This document shows positions 37,043 through 49,199 of a stretch of 64,000 bases of DNA, one piece after another. The position numbers were made by a program, and so were the translations under genes. The notes beneath the pieces are model-generated. The model made no database searches. It worked only from the letters and a program-made list of their open reading frames with translations, and was not told where the DNA came from. Positions within the stretch are counted from its first letter, which is position 1. Each line of letters starts with the position of its first letter. Source of the DNA: Eucommia ulmoides (Eukaryota; Streptophyta; Magnoliopsida; Garryales; Eucommiaceae); the NCBI GenBank assembly GCA_016647705.1, contig CM028328.1, forward strand, positions 38,912,501 to 38,976,500, written 5' to 3'.

Positions 37043-40000
37043 TGTTGGCCTAGTAGAATACCCAAGAGGGGGGGTGAATTGGGTAATTAAAAATATATCA
37101 AAATAAAACTTGATAAATCAAATAATTAATTTTATTCCTAAATTAATTATTATCTTTATAACACAGCAAAATAATATTATCAATCTAAGTGTATGCTGAA
37201 ACAACAAAATAGCAAAGTAAATATTGCAGCACACCAAAATATATCTTGGTTCATCAAGCTACTCTTGGCTAGTCTAGTCCTCCGAGCCCCACGGAGATTT
37301 GCACCCACTAATTCTCAAGATCCCTTTAAAGGTAGGAACCAACCCACAAACCGATTCTTTTACAGGCTCAAAATCAACCTTTACAATTTTCTTTTTTCAG
37401 GCTAAGAAAGAACCTCTACTTTTTACAGGTTAAAGAATAACCTAATTCTTTTTATCACTACAGCTCATGAATCAAAACCTCACAAAACTCTCCAATTATC
37501 CTTTTTCACAAGTAAGGATGAAACCTTTACAAAACACTTACAATGCAATTCTATCCAGGAAGAATCACTACCTTAATCTATTTACAAGAAGAGACTGAAA
37601 TCCAGCTACCCCTGATTAAATACCCCCAGTGGTATTTAGCCCGTCACAACTCACCAATACAAAAATTGATAAGAAGTAAATCTCACTAAGAACTTCTACC
37701 ACCCCAGATAAATAATAACTCAATTAATATCCCAACTAGTGATAGAAATACGTGAGATACAAAAATCTGATTTTAACAAGATATGGGTAGCAAATTAAAG
37801 CACGTAATCAGATTCAAGAAATTGTTTGTAAAAATATTTTCTTCAAAAAACAGAAACAATTTCTAAGATCATTTTCCAAAATATAAACAAGTAATACAAT
37901 GAAAGAATATAATTGGAAAGATCTCACTCGGAATCCACAGAATAATCAAATAAAACAATGTAACTTCAGATCCGATAGCAGCAAATATTAATCGCAATTG
38001 ATCTTCAAGATCACTCTTAGAGTAGCCCAAGAACTCTCAGAAAGATAACTCTTAGAAAAACTCATTCTTATGATATGATATGATTTCTCTTCTTTACTAC
38101 TTCAATTTGCTAATGAAATTCGCAGGTCTATTTAAAAGAACATGTAATCAGCCTTCTAACGGCTAGTTTACAAGTGTCATGACAATTAAAAACTCTTTTA
38201 GACCCCTTATATCATAAGGACTTCAATTAGGTTCAATTTCACTTAATAAAAACTTTTTAAAACTCTCAATTAAATCCCCAAAGTATTTTTCAATCAAAAT
38301 AAATAAGTGTAGAATCCATTTTAATTACCAAATTGAGAAACTAGTAGCGCGTAAATACGCTGCTACTTTCACTCGCAAGTATATGAGGTCAAGTTTTAGT
38401 ATAGATCGGGAGAGTTAGGGTTATCGTGTCCATAGGGATTGATTTTGACTATAATTGAATACCGCATTTATCATGACCTAATTTTATCTAGGCGAAGATA
38501 AATTGAATAAAATTAATTATACTAATACTAAGTTAATTAATCTAATTAAATTTACTATACTAATATTACTATGAGATGTTTAGGGAAAGTATTGCCTAGG
38601 GATAAACTTTTGTTTACAAAAACGTGTTTGGTCTCGTTTTAGTTTACATTAACGGTGTCCGACTTATCCGATAATCTCAGTTCGTAAACTCTCTTGCCAC
38701 CTCTCCCTAGTGTAAGATGAGGGATATAACGCGACTTCGTGTCAACGAAGAAGTCCCCCTCGACGTCTTAACGACCCTAGGTCACGTGAGTCTCTCCCCA
38801 ACGTTATTTATTGCACACAATCCAACTCCCTCCCAGGTTATTGGATCATCGCGTTGTATTTACGCTATCAACAATCTCCGTTCTAAAAATCCCTGGCCAC
38901 CTCTCCCGAGTGTAAGACGAGGGAATACGCGACTTTGAGTCAACTAAGAAATCTCCATCAACATCTTAATGACCCTAGGTCACGTGAGTCTTGCCCCAAC
39001 ATCATTGATTGTCTACAATCCAAACCCCGACCGTGTTATAGAATCGTGGCGTTTGTTTATTCTAGTCCGAATTCGGAATTTGTCAAACTCCATATTATCT
39101 ATATGTAAATCTAAGCATAATAAACAAATAATACGGCAAACGCAATCAAAATAACGAAGAACAACCGCTAACCAAACACAAACTCAACAAAACAACATTT
39201 TTATAAATATATTTTAATCCCTAGACAAATACCTGTTTAGCTCATGGCCATTGCCGGTTATACAATGAAAACAAATCTAAACATGCTCAACTAACTACCG
39301 AAGTTAAAAAATAAAAGAAGAAACGAAAGAAACTTAGCCTAGTCCGTAGATTTGTCGCTAAAAAGGCTTCGAGCTCGTTTCTTCTTTATCGCAACGTGAT
39401 CTTCTCCTTCGAAATTGGTTGAGCACTCCCAAAACCTCTCAAAATATCACTCCATATGTTCTAAGGGGTCTCTTGGCCTAATGGAGACGAGAGGAGGAGA
39501 AAATTAGGCTCAAAATATCCTAAAATATCTAAAATAATATATAAACTGGCGCAAAGGTTTTCGCCTAGGCGAAGGAAACTTCTCCTAGGCGAAGTTACTA
39601 CAGGTAGGTTGGTTAACTTTCTGCCGGATTTCTGCCTAGGCGGTAGAATTTTCCGCCTAGGTCGAAAAACTGCAGGTTTGCATTTTGTTTTGACTGTAAC
39701 TTCTTCATCCGAACTCCGATTGAGGTGATTCAAAAACCTATGGAAAGCTAATAAAATGATATACAACTTATATGTTTTGATTTTTTCCAAAATAGGATTG
39801 AATCATAGTCCAAAATAGCCTTGAAGTTACAGAACCTGTACCGGCTTTGCACATTTTCGCCCTTTTTCCACCGTTCTTGATCCGATTTGATCGTTTTTGA
39901 TCCGTTTATATACCTTTTCACCTGAAACACCTGATTTAGACAAAAACACATAAAAGCATATTAAAACATACTAAACATACTCAAAAACTAACAACGTTCG

Positions 40001-40817
40001 GATTGGAAATAGATAGGTAATTTACACCTATCAGAAACATTAATATTTAATGAACCATATATTAAATATTAAGAATATCCCTTATATCTCACTCAAATCT
40101 TAACAAAAAATGGCTACTTTTGGATCTAAAATCGAATCAAACAATATCTTAAACCAGTACATTCGGTTGACTGCCCAAAGCCATACCATCGCTGCAGCGA
40201 GCATAGGTCGACTGCTCGATCAACTCCCAGATTCAGAGAGTAAGTCATGATTTCACTGGCCGACCGCTCGGTCGACTCGCAAATTCAGAGAGTTTAGATG
40301 TTTTCACAGGTCGACCGGTCAGTCGACTCTTCAATTCAAGATGTTTCATCTTCCTTCTTTGGTCGACTCCTCAGTCGACTGCTACCTTCTGCATCTATTC
40401 TCTGATATCATTTTTAACACATTTTCTTTTACAATTTTGCCCTTTAACTAATTTCTTTTCTCAATAAGCTCCACTAAATTTCTCAAATTTCATTTTAACC
40501 ATTTATAAATATTTCTTTTCAAATCACATATTTGAGCAAAAAATTTCACTTAGCCAAAACACACATAAAAGAGAAAATTCATTTTGTACCATGTGTGTGT
40601 TCCTAAATGGGATATTAAGAGTTAAGATTCACTTGGGTTGTTTGCCCTAATTTTTTCAAACTCTTAATTCTTTATCATCATCTTGACATCTTCATTTGGC
40701 ATCCATTTAATTTGACGTCTTCATTACTGGAACTTTAAATCACTGAAACACACAATTAAACATTAGTTCCACCAAAACATCAATACTTAATGGTTCATCA
40801 AAATCTTAGGATCAACA
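37043..40817 (-). repeat. LTR of the inverted SIRE-like relative, interrupted
   Basis: Without the nested solo LTR and its duplicated 5 bp it is about 2.08 kb. Between 40150 and 40390 it carries spaced words such as GGTCGACTGCTCGATCAACT, GGTCGACCGGTCAGTCGACT and, once, ATCGCTGCAGCGAGC. Confidence 0.8.
38342..40033 (-). repeat. Solo LTR of the Athila-like family, perfect TSD GAAAC
   Basis: In its own orientation it runs TGATAGGTGTAAATT to CGCTACTA, 1692 bp. GAAAC flanks both ends (38337-38341 and 40034-40038). It is the same family as the LTR at 20241-21562, with matching start, promoter-proximal and end regions. Its palindromic words (39550-39665) are of the CGCCTAGGCG type instead of GCTGCAGCG. 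The flanks belong to the interrupted SIRE-like LTR. The perfect TSD suggests it is younger than its host. Confidence 0.9.
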
Positions 40818-41157
40818 GAAAGGCATTACAGTCTTCAGTCAACCGATTCTCGGATGATCGATCAACCGATCGTTACGGGATTTAAATTCCCAACCGATTC
40901 ATTTCACCCCATTTCATTTTCAAAACCCTTTCTCTTCAAAAACCCTTCTTCTCCCAAGTTCATACACTCCTAGTCCTCATGAAATCAACTTGGTTTGGCT
41001 AGGATTTGAAGATCTAGGGCTTGGATCTACTGTTTGGAAACCCTTTGTTTTGAATCAAGGTTGGTATTCTATCATGTTCTAGGGTTTCAGGTCTTTGTTC
41101 TATCTAGGTTAAATACATTGAGCTTTTGGGTGATTGTGTATTGAAATCTTTAGAAAA

Positions 41158-42480
41158 ATGCCTAAAATAGAGAGAGGTGCTTGTAAATCCTCGTATGATA
41201 ATGCCTGTTTCCAAAACCGAGAGCAAGAGGTTAGATTCAATGAGGAATTTGCAAATCGAAAGGTAGTATGTTGCAAACCTATAGATTTTGCTGGTTTAAA
41301 GAAGAAAAATCTTAATATTGAGAAATACTATAGTGGTTTGGGGTGGACTGAGTTTGTCACCCAAAAGAATGAATGGATGCCGGTATAGGTAAGGATGTTC
41401 TATAGCAATCTCACTTTTAATGATGTTTATATGACATCGTTTGTCAAAGAAAAAGACATTATTTTTTATAGGAGTCTTTTGAGCGATATTTTGGAAATAG
41501 AAAAAAGAAATGTATTTCTTTTTAATACTCTTCATTGGCTTTAAACAAATTTCAATAGAAGAGAAATTGCGCAAAAAATTGATTTGGATGGAGACACAGC
41601 GGGATCGTTATCTCTTAAGCAATGGTTAATTTATTTAATAATAACTTATACAATTATGCCTAGAGGGGGATGTTATTTAAATGTGAATGACTTTGATCTT
41701 TATTTGATGAATGAAATTGTTGGAGGAAGAAAATTAGATTTAGCGCATATCATGATAGATCACATGAAATATCATCTTAAAACCCTCTAGAGTGTTACCC
41801 TATACCGATGCTCTTCAAAGAGTGTTTGACCACTTTGAAGTGGAAACTGACTCAGATGAAGAAATGTTTTTTATTGGTTACACCGAGTTGGATTAATGCG
41901 AGTAACATTGTTCTAATGGGGTATGAGTGTAAAAGAGATAGATGGGTGAAAAAGAGAAGTGAGAGAAGACAAAGAATAGAGGTTGAGGAAGAAGAAGAAA
42001 AAGATGAAGATGATGAGGATGAGGATGAACTAAGCTCAGATCAAAAGTTGAATTTGCTTTGTGATCAGATTGATGATCTTCGGGTACATGTAGACATAAT
42101 GGATCATCGGATGGCTGGGCTAAAAAGCGGTATGGCTCAAATGAATATGCATATGGAAGCTGGATTTGGAAGAATCACGGGAAACTTGGAACAAATGTTC
42201 TAGTTTATGCAGTCCTCGCAATACGCATCCCAACAGTAATACAGTGCTCAACAACATTTCACCGATCAGTCTACGTTTGGAGCACAACAGTTCTTTGGAG
42301 GACCATCTACAGTAGGACCGTCAGGAGCAGGGTCATCAAGAGTGGGACCATTTGGATCAGGACCGTCAACGCCATATTATCAATAGATGTCTTTAAGCTT
42401 AAATGTCCAATATCCTCAGCAGCCAGCCACCAGTCCGTTAGGACCATACTATTCGTTTATCGGACATAGTTCATATTAGT
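41158..42480 (+). pseudogene. PTPD-type ORF inside the SIRE-like complex
   Basis: The start at 41158 gives MPKIERGACKSSYDN. Recognisable PTPD segments are RKVVCCKPIDFAGLKKKNL, YYSGLGWTEFV, FYSNLTFNDVYMTSF and a long helix with TYTIMPRGGCYLNVNDFDLY (to about 41760). A strongly acidic stretch (EEEEEKDEDDEDEDE, about 41980-42030), a coiled tail and a Gln/Gly/Pro-rich end follow to about 42480. The domain is known only as a 'putative plant transposon protein'; its biochemical role is not established. This copy lies in retroelement sequence just before the polypurine tract, and is treated as a fossil with several breaks. It belongs to the same family as the minus-strand gene at 48232-49146. Confidence 0.55.
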
Positions 42481-43292
42481 TTCCATCTTCCATATTCTTA
42501 TTATGGTTATGTTATTTGGACAAGTCCCACATTAAAATTCTAGTCTGTAATAGTTAATCTAAGTTTGTGTGGAATCTAACTTAGTAGTGTGAAAATTTTG
42601 ATGGACTAGACTTAATCATATTTAACTAGATATTTATCTCTAATGATGATCCACATGGTGTTTATGATCTTTGTGCTTAAAAGTTGATTTGTTGAAAATG
42701 GGTTTTAATTCTTAAAAATTGATCTTATTTTTTAGTAGATGTTATACATTAAAAATCTCTTTTTATATGAGTTGATATAATATGAATAATTTTTTTATGA
42801 AATGATATGTTTTAATATGGTTTTAAAGGATTAAATATCAATATCATGCTAAGTTGCTAGAGTGTTTTTGACTACTTTAGGTTTACTCTTTCAAGCATAT
42901 ATTAAATTATTTGACTAAAGTGGTAGTGGTATGTGGTTTCCCTTCTCCACTTTTTGAGATGACAAAGGGAGAGAAAATGTATTGGTGTTTATTGAAAATC
43001 TTTATTGAATTGATTGTTAAAAAGGGGGAAATTTAAGTGGGAAACTATAATTGAGCATTAAACGAGTTAGTTAATGCTTAGGATTTGTTCGCCTAAGCAT
43101 TGTACTGATATAGAGGGAGTTTATTGATCATATTTTGTGCTTCGTTGAATATCTGATAGGTTTTTAATTTATTCTTCATGATTGTGTTTTAACGAGTTAA
43201 AAAATCCGTCCTCGGATTTAGGGGGTATGTGGTTACATTATTGTTTTGAAGAAAACATCAAAATTAATTGTCATCATAAAAAATGGGGAGAT
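42481..43292 (+). other. 3' non-coding region and polypurine tract of the SIRE-like complex
   Basis: AT-rich sequence without a frame, ending in the polypurine tract AAAAAATGGGGAGAT (to 43292), directly before the LTR start TGTTGATCC. Confidence 0.65.
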
Positions 43293-46200
43293 TGTTGATC
43301 CTAAGATTTTGATGAACAATTAAGCGTCGATGTTTTTTATGGAACTAACGAGTTTATTGAGTGTTTTAGTGTAAATGTTCTACTGATGATGTTATCACAA
43401 AGATATTATTAAAGATGCTATGGATGCTGAGATACAATTAAAGAGTTGCACATTAAAAGACTAAAGATCCTGAAGAATCTAGGTGAAAATAACTCAAACT
43501 AATTTTTAGTCTTAATGTATCCCGATTAGGATCATACATGACACAAAAATGAATTTATATTTATGTGAGTTTTTGATAGGGTTCTAATTAGCTAACATAT
43601 ATGCTCCAATGTGAAATTGAAGAAGAAATATTGACCTAAGAAAGATTAGTGTTTAAAATTAATTAATAGTGTTAATTAAGTTAATTGAGAAAAAAATTTG
43701 ATTAAAGTGTCGAAAACATCGAAAATTGGAGTTGAAATATAATTGAGAAAGGAAGATCCAACATTGATCGGTCAACTGATGGCCAGGACATCAGTCAACT
43801 AACGGGAAGTGGCTAAGAATTGGAGAAGTCTCTGAATCAATTGGTCAACCGACTGAGAGAGATTGGTCAACCGATGATCGAGATGTGAACTCTCTAAATC
43901 GATCGATCAACCGACTATCGATGATCGATCGACCGACCATGGCAAAAAAATGGCCTGGGGAGCATCTAGAATTGATTGGTCAACCGACACATAAAGGATT
44001 GGTCGACCGACTCGTAAATAAGTTTGGCTTGGGCTACAACCTGAATCGATTGGTCGACTGATGGGGTTTGGTCGGTCAACGAATTGTGTTGTTTCAGGTT
44101 TGGAGGATTTCTTGTATTTGATCTAAAAGTAGCCGTTAACTAGCCTTTTTTGGCTGATTTCTAAGGGATTTGAACTTATAATACATATATCATCCTTATT
44201 TGATTATCCCTATAGTATGGTACACTTATTTTAAGTGTTTCTCAAATTGGTCTATTTAATATTTTATATCTTATCGATTTGAGATTGAAAAATATTTGAG
44301 AGACTTAATTGAGAGATTTAAAATCTATAATTAAGTGTTTTGAATTAGGATTGAGTCATATTGATATATGGGATCGATATGAGCAATTAAATGTTATATC
44401 TTGTGGGAACTAGCCGTTAGAGGGATTGTTTCAAATCTATTTAAATAGACCTACGTTTTTCACTTGTGAGATATCCGAATATATCATTCTATCAAGAGTT
44501 ATTTGGTTCTTGAGTTTTTTGAGAGTCATTATTCTGAAATTATACTTAGAGTGTATTGTGAGATTATCTTTGAGAAAGTGTGCTGAAATTTTTTTTGTCA
44601 TCGATCTAAATTCTTACTACGATTCGATTTGTCATTTATATCCTGGTGAGATTATTTCAAGCTGTTGATCTTAAGATTTTGATGGAAAATTAAATGTTGA
44701 TGTTTTTGGTGAAACTAAGGGATTTATTGAGTGTTTCAGTTTATAAGTTCCAATGAAGATATTATCATGAAGAAAATAAATGCTAAAGAGACTGATAAAG
44801 ATGATGGACGTTAAGAGACCGAAGAAATTGAAGAACCTAGGAAAAACAACTCAGGTTAAATTTTAACTCTTAATGTATCCCGATTAGGATCACACACGAC
44901 ACAAAATGATTTTCAAAATTATGTGTGTTTTTATAGGATTCTAATTAGTTAAATTATTTGCTCCTATGTGTAATTGAAAAAAAAATAAAGATAATTGATT
45001 AAAATTGAATTTAAGATTTTAGTGGAGCTAACCGAGAAAAGAAATCAGTTAAAGGGTGAAAACGTCGAAGAAAATAAATTAAAATCGGATTAAGGAGAGA
45101 TGTTCCAGCTTGAGCAGTCGACTGGAAGGTCGACAGATGCTTAAAAGAAGAAGTTGCTGGATCGTTCGATCGACATGTAAGTCGACCTATGGACAAAAGA
45201 GGAAGTCTCTGAATCTTCCAATCGACAAGTGAGTCGACTTATGTAACTTTCTGAATCATCCAGTCAATAGACGAAGTATGAGCGGTCAACTGATGGGCGA
45301 AGGAATTTTGGCTTGGCTACGTCTTGAATCGGGCGATTGACAGACGGGCCTTGGTCGGTCAACAGATGGTCAGTTTCAAGATTTGTGGAATTTCGAGATT
45401 TATTCACATACTAGCCATTTTATGGTTAGGATATGAGAGATATCTTAGGGATCTAAACTTAATTGAGATATGATCTATCTATTCTATTATCCCTATTAAT
45501 TTGGTTTATTTAATTAAATATTATTTTAATTAAAGTGCTTTAATAATTTATATTTTGATGAATTTTGATTTAAAAATGTTTAAGGACCAAAATGAGATTT
45601 TTCAAGAATATTTTTAAATGAAAAAGATCTATTTTGATTATATATAATGTATGAGGTCATGGGGGTGTCATTTAATGACATAATATTTAAAAAGTAGTTG
45701 TTATAAGATATCTTTGAAATTCCTATATTTAAACCTGCGAATTTTGAGTTTAAATATTGCTATTTTGGTGGAGAATATTTTGGGCCTAAAATATGAGAGA
45801 GATTTAAGGGATTTTATTTTGACCTTACGATTTAGTCCATATATTTAAATATAATACTTTCTATACTTTCATTGATTAAGATCAAATTATTTTGGGAACT
45901 GAATTGAGAGCTTTATAAGTTATATTATTAAGTTAAATATACCAGGATTGAAAGGAATCAATATATGAGGTCTATAGGTGATTTTAAATGACACATTTTG
46001 TGGAAACTAGCCGTTATAGGGCTTGTTTCAAGTGGCTTTAAATAGACCTGCGAATTTCACATGACAATACAATCAATATAAAGAAATATTCTATTCCTAA
46101 ACTTGCTAAGACTTATCATTCTGATATTATATTGAAAAATATTGTGAGATTATTCTGGAGTTAAAGTTCTTGAGTTAAAGCGCTATTTGAGTTAGCGTTA

Positions 46201-48231
46201 CCAATCTAAGCTGTCTTGCGATCCTACGTTCAATTTATTTGGTGTTTTCCTGGTGAGATCATTCCAAACTTATTCTTTAATTGAATATTTTATTATTATT
46301 ATTTTCTTGGTGAATTTATCTTTTTGATAAATCATTTTTGAACTTTAAAAGCATAAAAATCTTTTAAAAATGATTTGAGTGTTAATCTGATTACATTGCT
46401 TAATTGTGCTACCCGCATTCTTTATTTTAATCAGATTTTGTTTTCTCACTTTATTTCTATCACTAGTATCGGGACATTAATTGAGTATTAATTAATTAAT
46501 TTGGGGTGGTAGAAGCTCTAAGTGGGTAAAAACTTATCAATTCAGTAATTGGTGAGTTGTGTGCTGATTAGATATTGTTGGGAATATCTAATCAAGGGTA
46601 GCTTTGGGTTTCGATCTCTTCCTGTAAAGAGATTGAGGTTTGATCTTTGTCTAGAGTACAAAAAGGTTAGATTACTCTTTTCCCTTGAAAAGAGCTTAGG
46701 TGTGATTTTTTCTGATTAGGATCAATTGTGAGTGAATTGTAAATGTTTCATCCTTACCTGGAAAAATGATACTTAGAGTGATTGTGAGGTTTAATTCTTG
46801 AGCCTAAGTTATAAAAAGAATTAGGTCATGATTCTCCTTATAATATAATTAGGTTAATCTTTAGCCTATGAAAGGATTAGGTTAGTCTTGAGCCTGGAAA
46901 AAAGATAAGGTTATTTCTGAGCCTGTGAAAAGGGAATGTAAAGGTCGATTCTGAGTCTGCAAAAAAAATCATTGTGAGGGTTTGGTTCCTACCTATAAAA
47001 GAATCTTGAGTTTAGTGAGTGTGAATCTCCGTGGGGCTCGAATGACTGGATTAACCGAGAGTAGCTTGGTGAACCAGGATATATTGTGGTGTTCTACTTT
47101 ATTTCTTTATATTATTTATATTCTATTATTTGGGTGTGCACCTAGTTGATAACACATATCCGCTGTTATAAAGATAATAATTAATTTTAGGATAAAATTA
47201 ATTGTTTGATTTTTGAAGTGTTATATTCTGATAATTTTTAATACTACCCAATTTACCCCCCCTCTTGGGTAGCTCACTGGGCCAACACAAGCTTTTACTT
47301 TTAATTGTTATTTGATATCATTATTGATTGCTTGGATTTTTTGATCATAGAGAAATCGTTTTCTGAACTTTAAATTATATAAAAATATTTTAAAATGATT
47401 TTTGGTAAAAATCTGATTACGTGCTCAATTGTGTGCAACCTACTTATTTTATAATCAGATTTTGAATTTCTCATGTAAAATTCTATCACTAGTAAATTCG
47501 GGACATTAATTGAGTTTAAATTAATTTGAGGTGATAGAAACTCCGAGTGAGAAAAAACTTATCAATTTTTTATAATTGGTAAATTGTGTGCGGATTAGAT
47601 ATTGTTGTGAATATCTAATCAGGGGTAGCTTTATTTCAATCTTTTCCGGTAAAGAAATTGAAGTTTAATCTTTACCTAAGGTATAAAAAAGTTAGGTTAC
47701 TCTTTTTCGTGAAAAAAGATAGGTGTTAATTCTTCTTGAATAGAATTAGTTTGTGTTTTGTAACGGTTCCATCCTTACTGGTGAAAATGATACTTGAAAT
47801 GTTTTTTTTTTTTTTTTTGTGAGATTTTAATCTTAGTCTAAGTAAAAAAGAATTAGGTTAATCTCTAGCTTGTTGGAAAGATTAAGGTTCTTCCTTAGCC
47901 TGTGAAAAAAGAATTGTAAAGTTTGATTCTGAGTCTGTGAAAAGAATTATTGTGTAAAGGTTTGGTTCCTACTTAGTTAAAAGAATCTTAGTGGTTTATT
48001 GGGTGCGACTCTCCATGGGGCTCAGAGGACTGAATTAGCTAAGAGTAGTTTGGTGAACCAATATATATCGTGTTGTACTGCTTTTTTACTTTATTTATTT
48101 TCTGTTATTTGGGTGTGCACCTAGACCTTGTTACACTTATTCCCTGTTATATAAAGAAATAATAATTAATTTAGGATTAAATTAATTGTTTGAATTTAAG
48201 TGTTGAAAAGATAATTATTTGTTTTAATTTT
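43293..48231 (+). repeat. Right LTR of the SIRE-like complex, interrupted by a solo LTR
   Basis: It matches the left LTR over 43293-44662 and again over 47288-48231, with the solo LTR 44663-47287 between. Words of the GGTCAACCGA and GGTCGACCGA type lie at 43765-44090. Similarity to the left LTR is high by eye, so their divergence could date the insertion. Confidence 0.8.
44663..47287 (+). repeat. Solo LTR of the SIRE-like family, perfect TSD CAAGC
   Basis: TGTTGATCTTAAG to CTGGGCCAACA, 2625 bp. CAAGC lies at 44658-44662 and 47288-47292. It is clearly diverged from the LTR it sits in, including its spaced words (45110-45370: AGTCGACTGGAAGGTCGAC, CATGTAAGTCGACC, GAGTCGACTT). It is therefore a distinct subfamily and not a tandem copy. 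Confidence 0.9.
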
Positions 48232-49146
48232 ATATGCAAATATTTTTTGGATTTACATGTTCAATCACTTTCATATTGCTATAAAATACACGAACAGGCA
48301 TTTCGTAAACGTCAGACGATAATTTACTTAAAGTTCTAATACCTTGGTCTTCCAAATACTTAAACAATAGACTTTTAAAGGGACCTTTTTCAAATTTGAG
48401 GTCCCTTTCGTTTTTCAAGGTTCATGAAGCAAAGATATGAACATATCGTTGGCTGGTAGCTTCATTTTCAAAGAACTTACCATGCCCCTTGGTCGCGACC
48501 ATCTTGTTCAATCCTTTTCCACGCGAGTTGTCTCCTAGGGTAGACGATTGAACCTCACCCTTCTTACCAGACGAAGTCGTCGCACCATCGACCACGTCGG
48601 GTTCATTTGGTGGAACTTTTCATTCCCTTTGTCTGCGATCCTCTTCTTCGGCATTCTTCAAAAAGAGTTGTCTCATAGGGCAGACGATTGAACCTCACCC
48701 TCCTTACTATAAGGAGTCGCCGCACCATCTACCACGTCGGGTTCATTTTGGCGGAACTTTCCATCCCCTTTGCATGTGACCCTCTTCTTCGGTATTTTTC
48801 GAAGGGAGTTGTCTCCTAGGGAAGATGATTGAACCTCACCTTTTTTACCACACCTAGTCGTCGCACCATCAACCGGGTCGGCTTCATTATGGGACAACAT
48901 ACCATCACCTTTTACCACAGCCCTCTTCTTTGGCCTTACCCGACAAAAGTTGTCTCCTAGGGCAGACAATTGAACCTCACGATCTTTGCCGTAATTATCA
49001 TTCCCACGATCCACCAGGCTAGCTGCCCCACCAGCCTTTATTCCAATAGGCGTCATCACATGCAAAACATTTCCTTTCGCAGATCTATCAATTGAAGAGT
49101 CTACATTGTGTTTTGTCGCGTATCTAGCATGTGTAGTAGGAGCCAT
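48232..49146 (-). pseudogene. PTPD-domain transposon gene, N-terminal part with 47-residue tandem repeats
   Basis: On the minus strand from the ATG at 49144-49146 (MAPTTHARYATKHNVDSSID). Four imperfect ~140-bp units follow (about 49040-48510), each with a GEVQSSSLGDNS, then a PKKR and GDGKFRQNEPDVVDG theme. The first two and part of the third are open in one frame; a stop after EVQSSAL and frame slips follow. The last part (48418-48232: FEKGPFKSLLFKYLEDQGI, then VRVFYSNMKV) is the start of a PTPD domain. It stops at the SIRE-like complex, and its other half lies at 30960-31633. The basic/acidic repeat region is probably disordered. Function is unknown. Confidence 0.65.
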
Positions 49147-49199
49147 TGACTTAGGTTTGGAAATTTTGGTTTGAAAAGGAGATGAATGTTGAATCAGAC

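Larger units (their letters stand above)
35246..40817 (-). mobile_element. Inverted SIRE-like relative (LTR plus gag-like region)
   Basis: On the minus strand: an LTR from 40817 to 37043 (TGTTGATCCTAAGATTTTG... to ...GGCCAACA), the primer site ATTGGCATTAGAGC (just left of 37043), then a gag-like frame (36973-36494). That frame starts MDDVFCVTSFDSDN and is a coiled coil with VDSLENKNRVLKNKFDMISK. Zinc-knuckle-like sequence follows near 36380-36330. 35250-36120 is AT-rich and not recognisable. The LTR is interrupted by a solo LTR (38342-40033). No second LTR in this orientation is seen. The copy is broken. Confidence 0.7.
31634..48231 (+). mobile_element. SIRE-like Ty1/copia complex inserted in the PTPD gene
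   Basis: It starts with an LTR (31634-34010, TGTTGATCCTAAG...). A methionine-tRNA-type primer site (ATTGGCGTTAGAG, 34011) and gag-like sequence follow. The right side has a polypurine tract (AAAAAATGGGGAGAT, ending 43292) and a second LTR of the same family in the same orientation (from 43293). The CATCATAAAAAATGGGGAGATTGTTGATCC junction is the usual SIRE/Maximus form. The interior holds an inverted relative (35246-40817) and a PTPD-type ORF (41158-42480). The second LTR contains a solo LTR. It is broken in many places. The right limit is approximate and no TSD was recognised for the whole. Confidence 0.7.
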
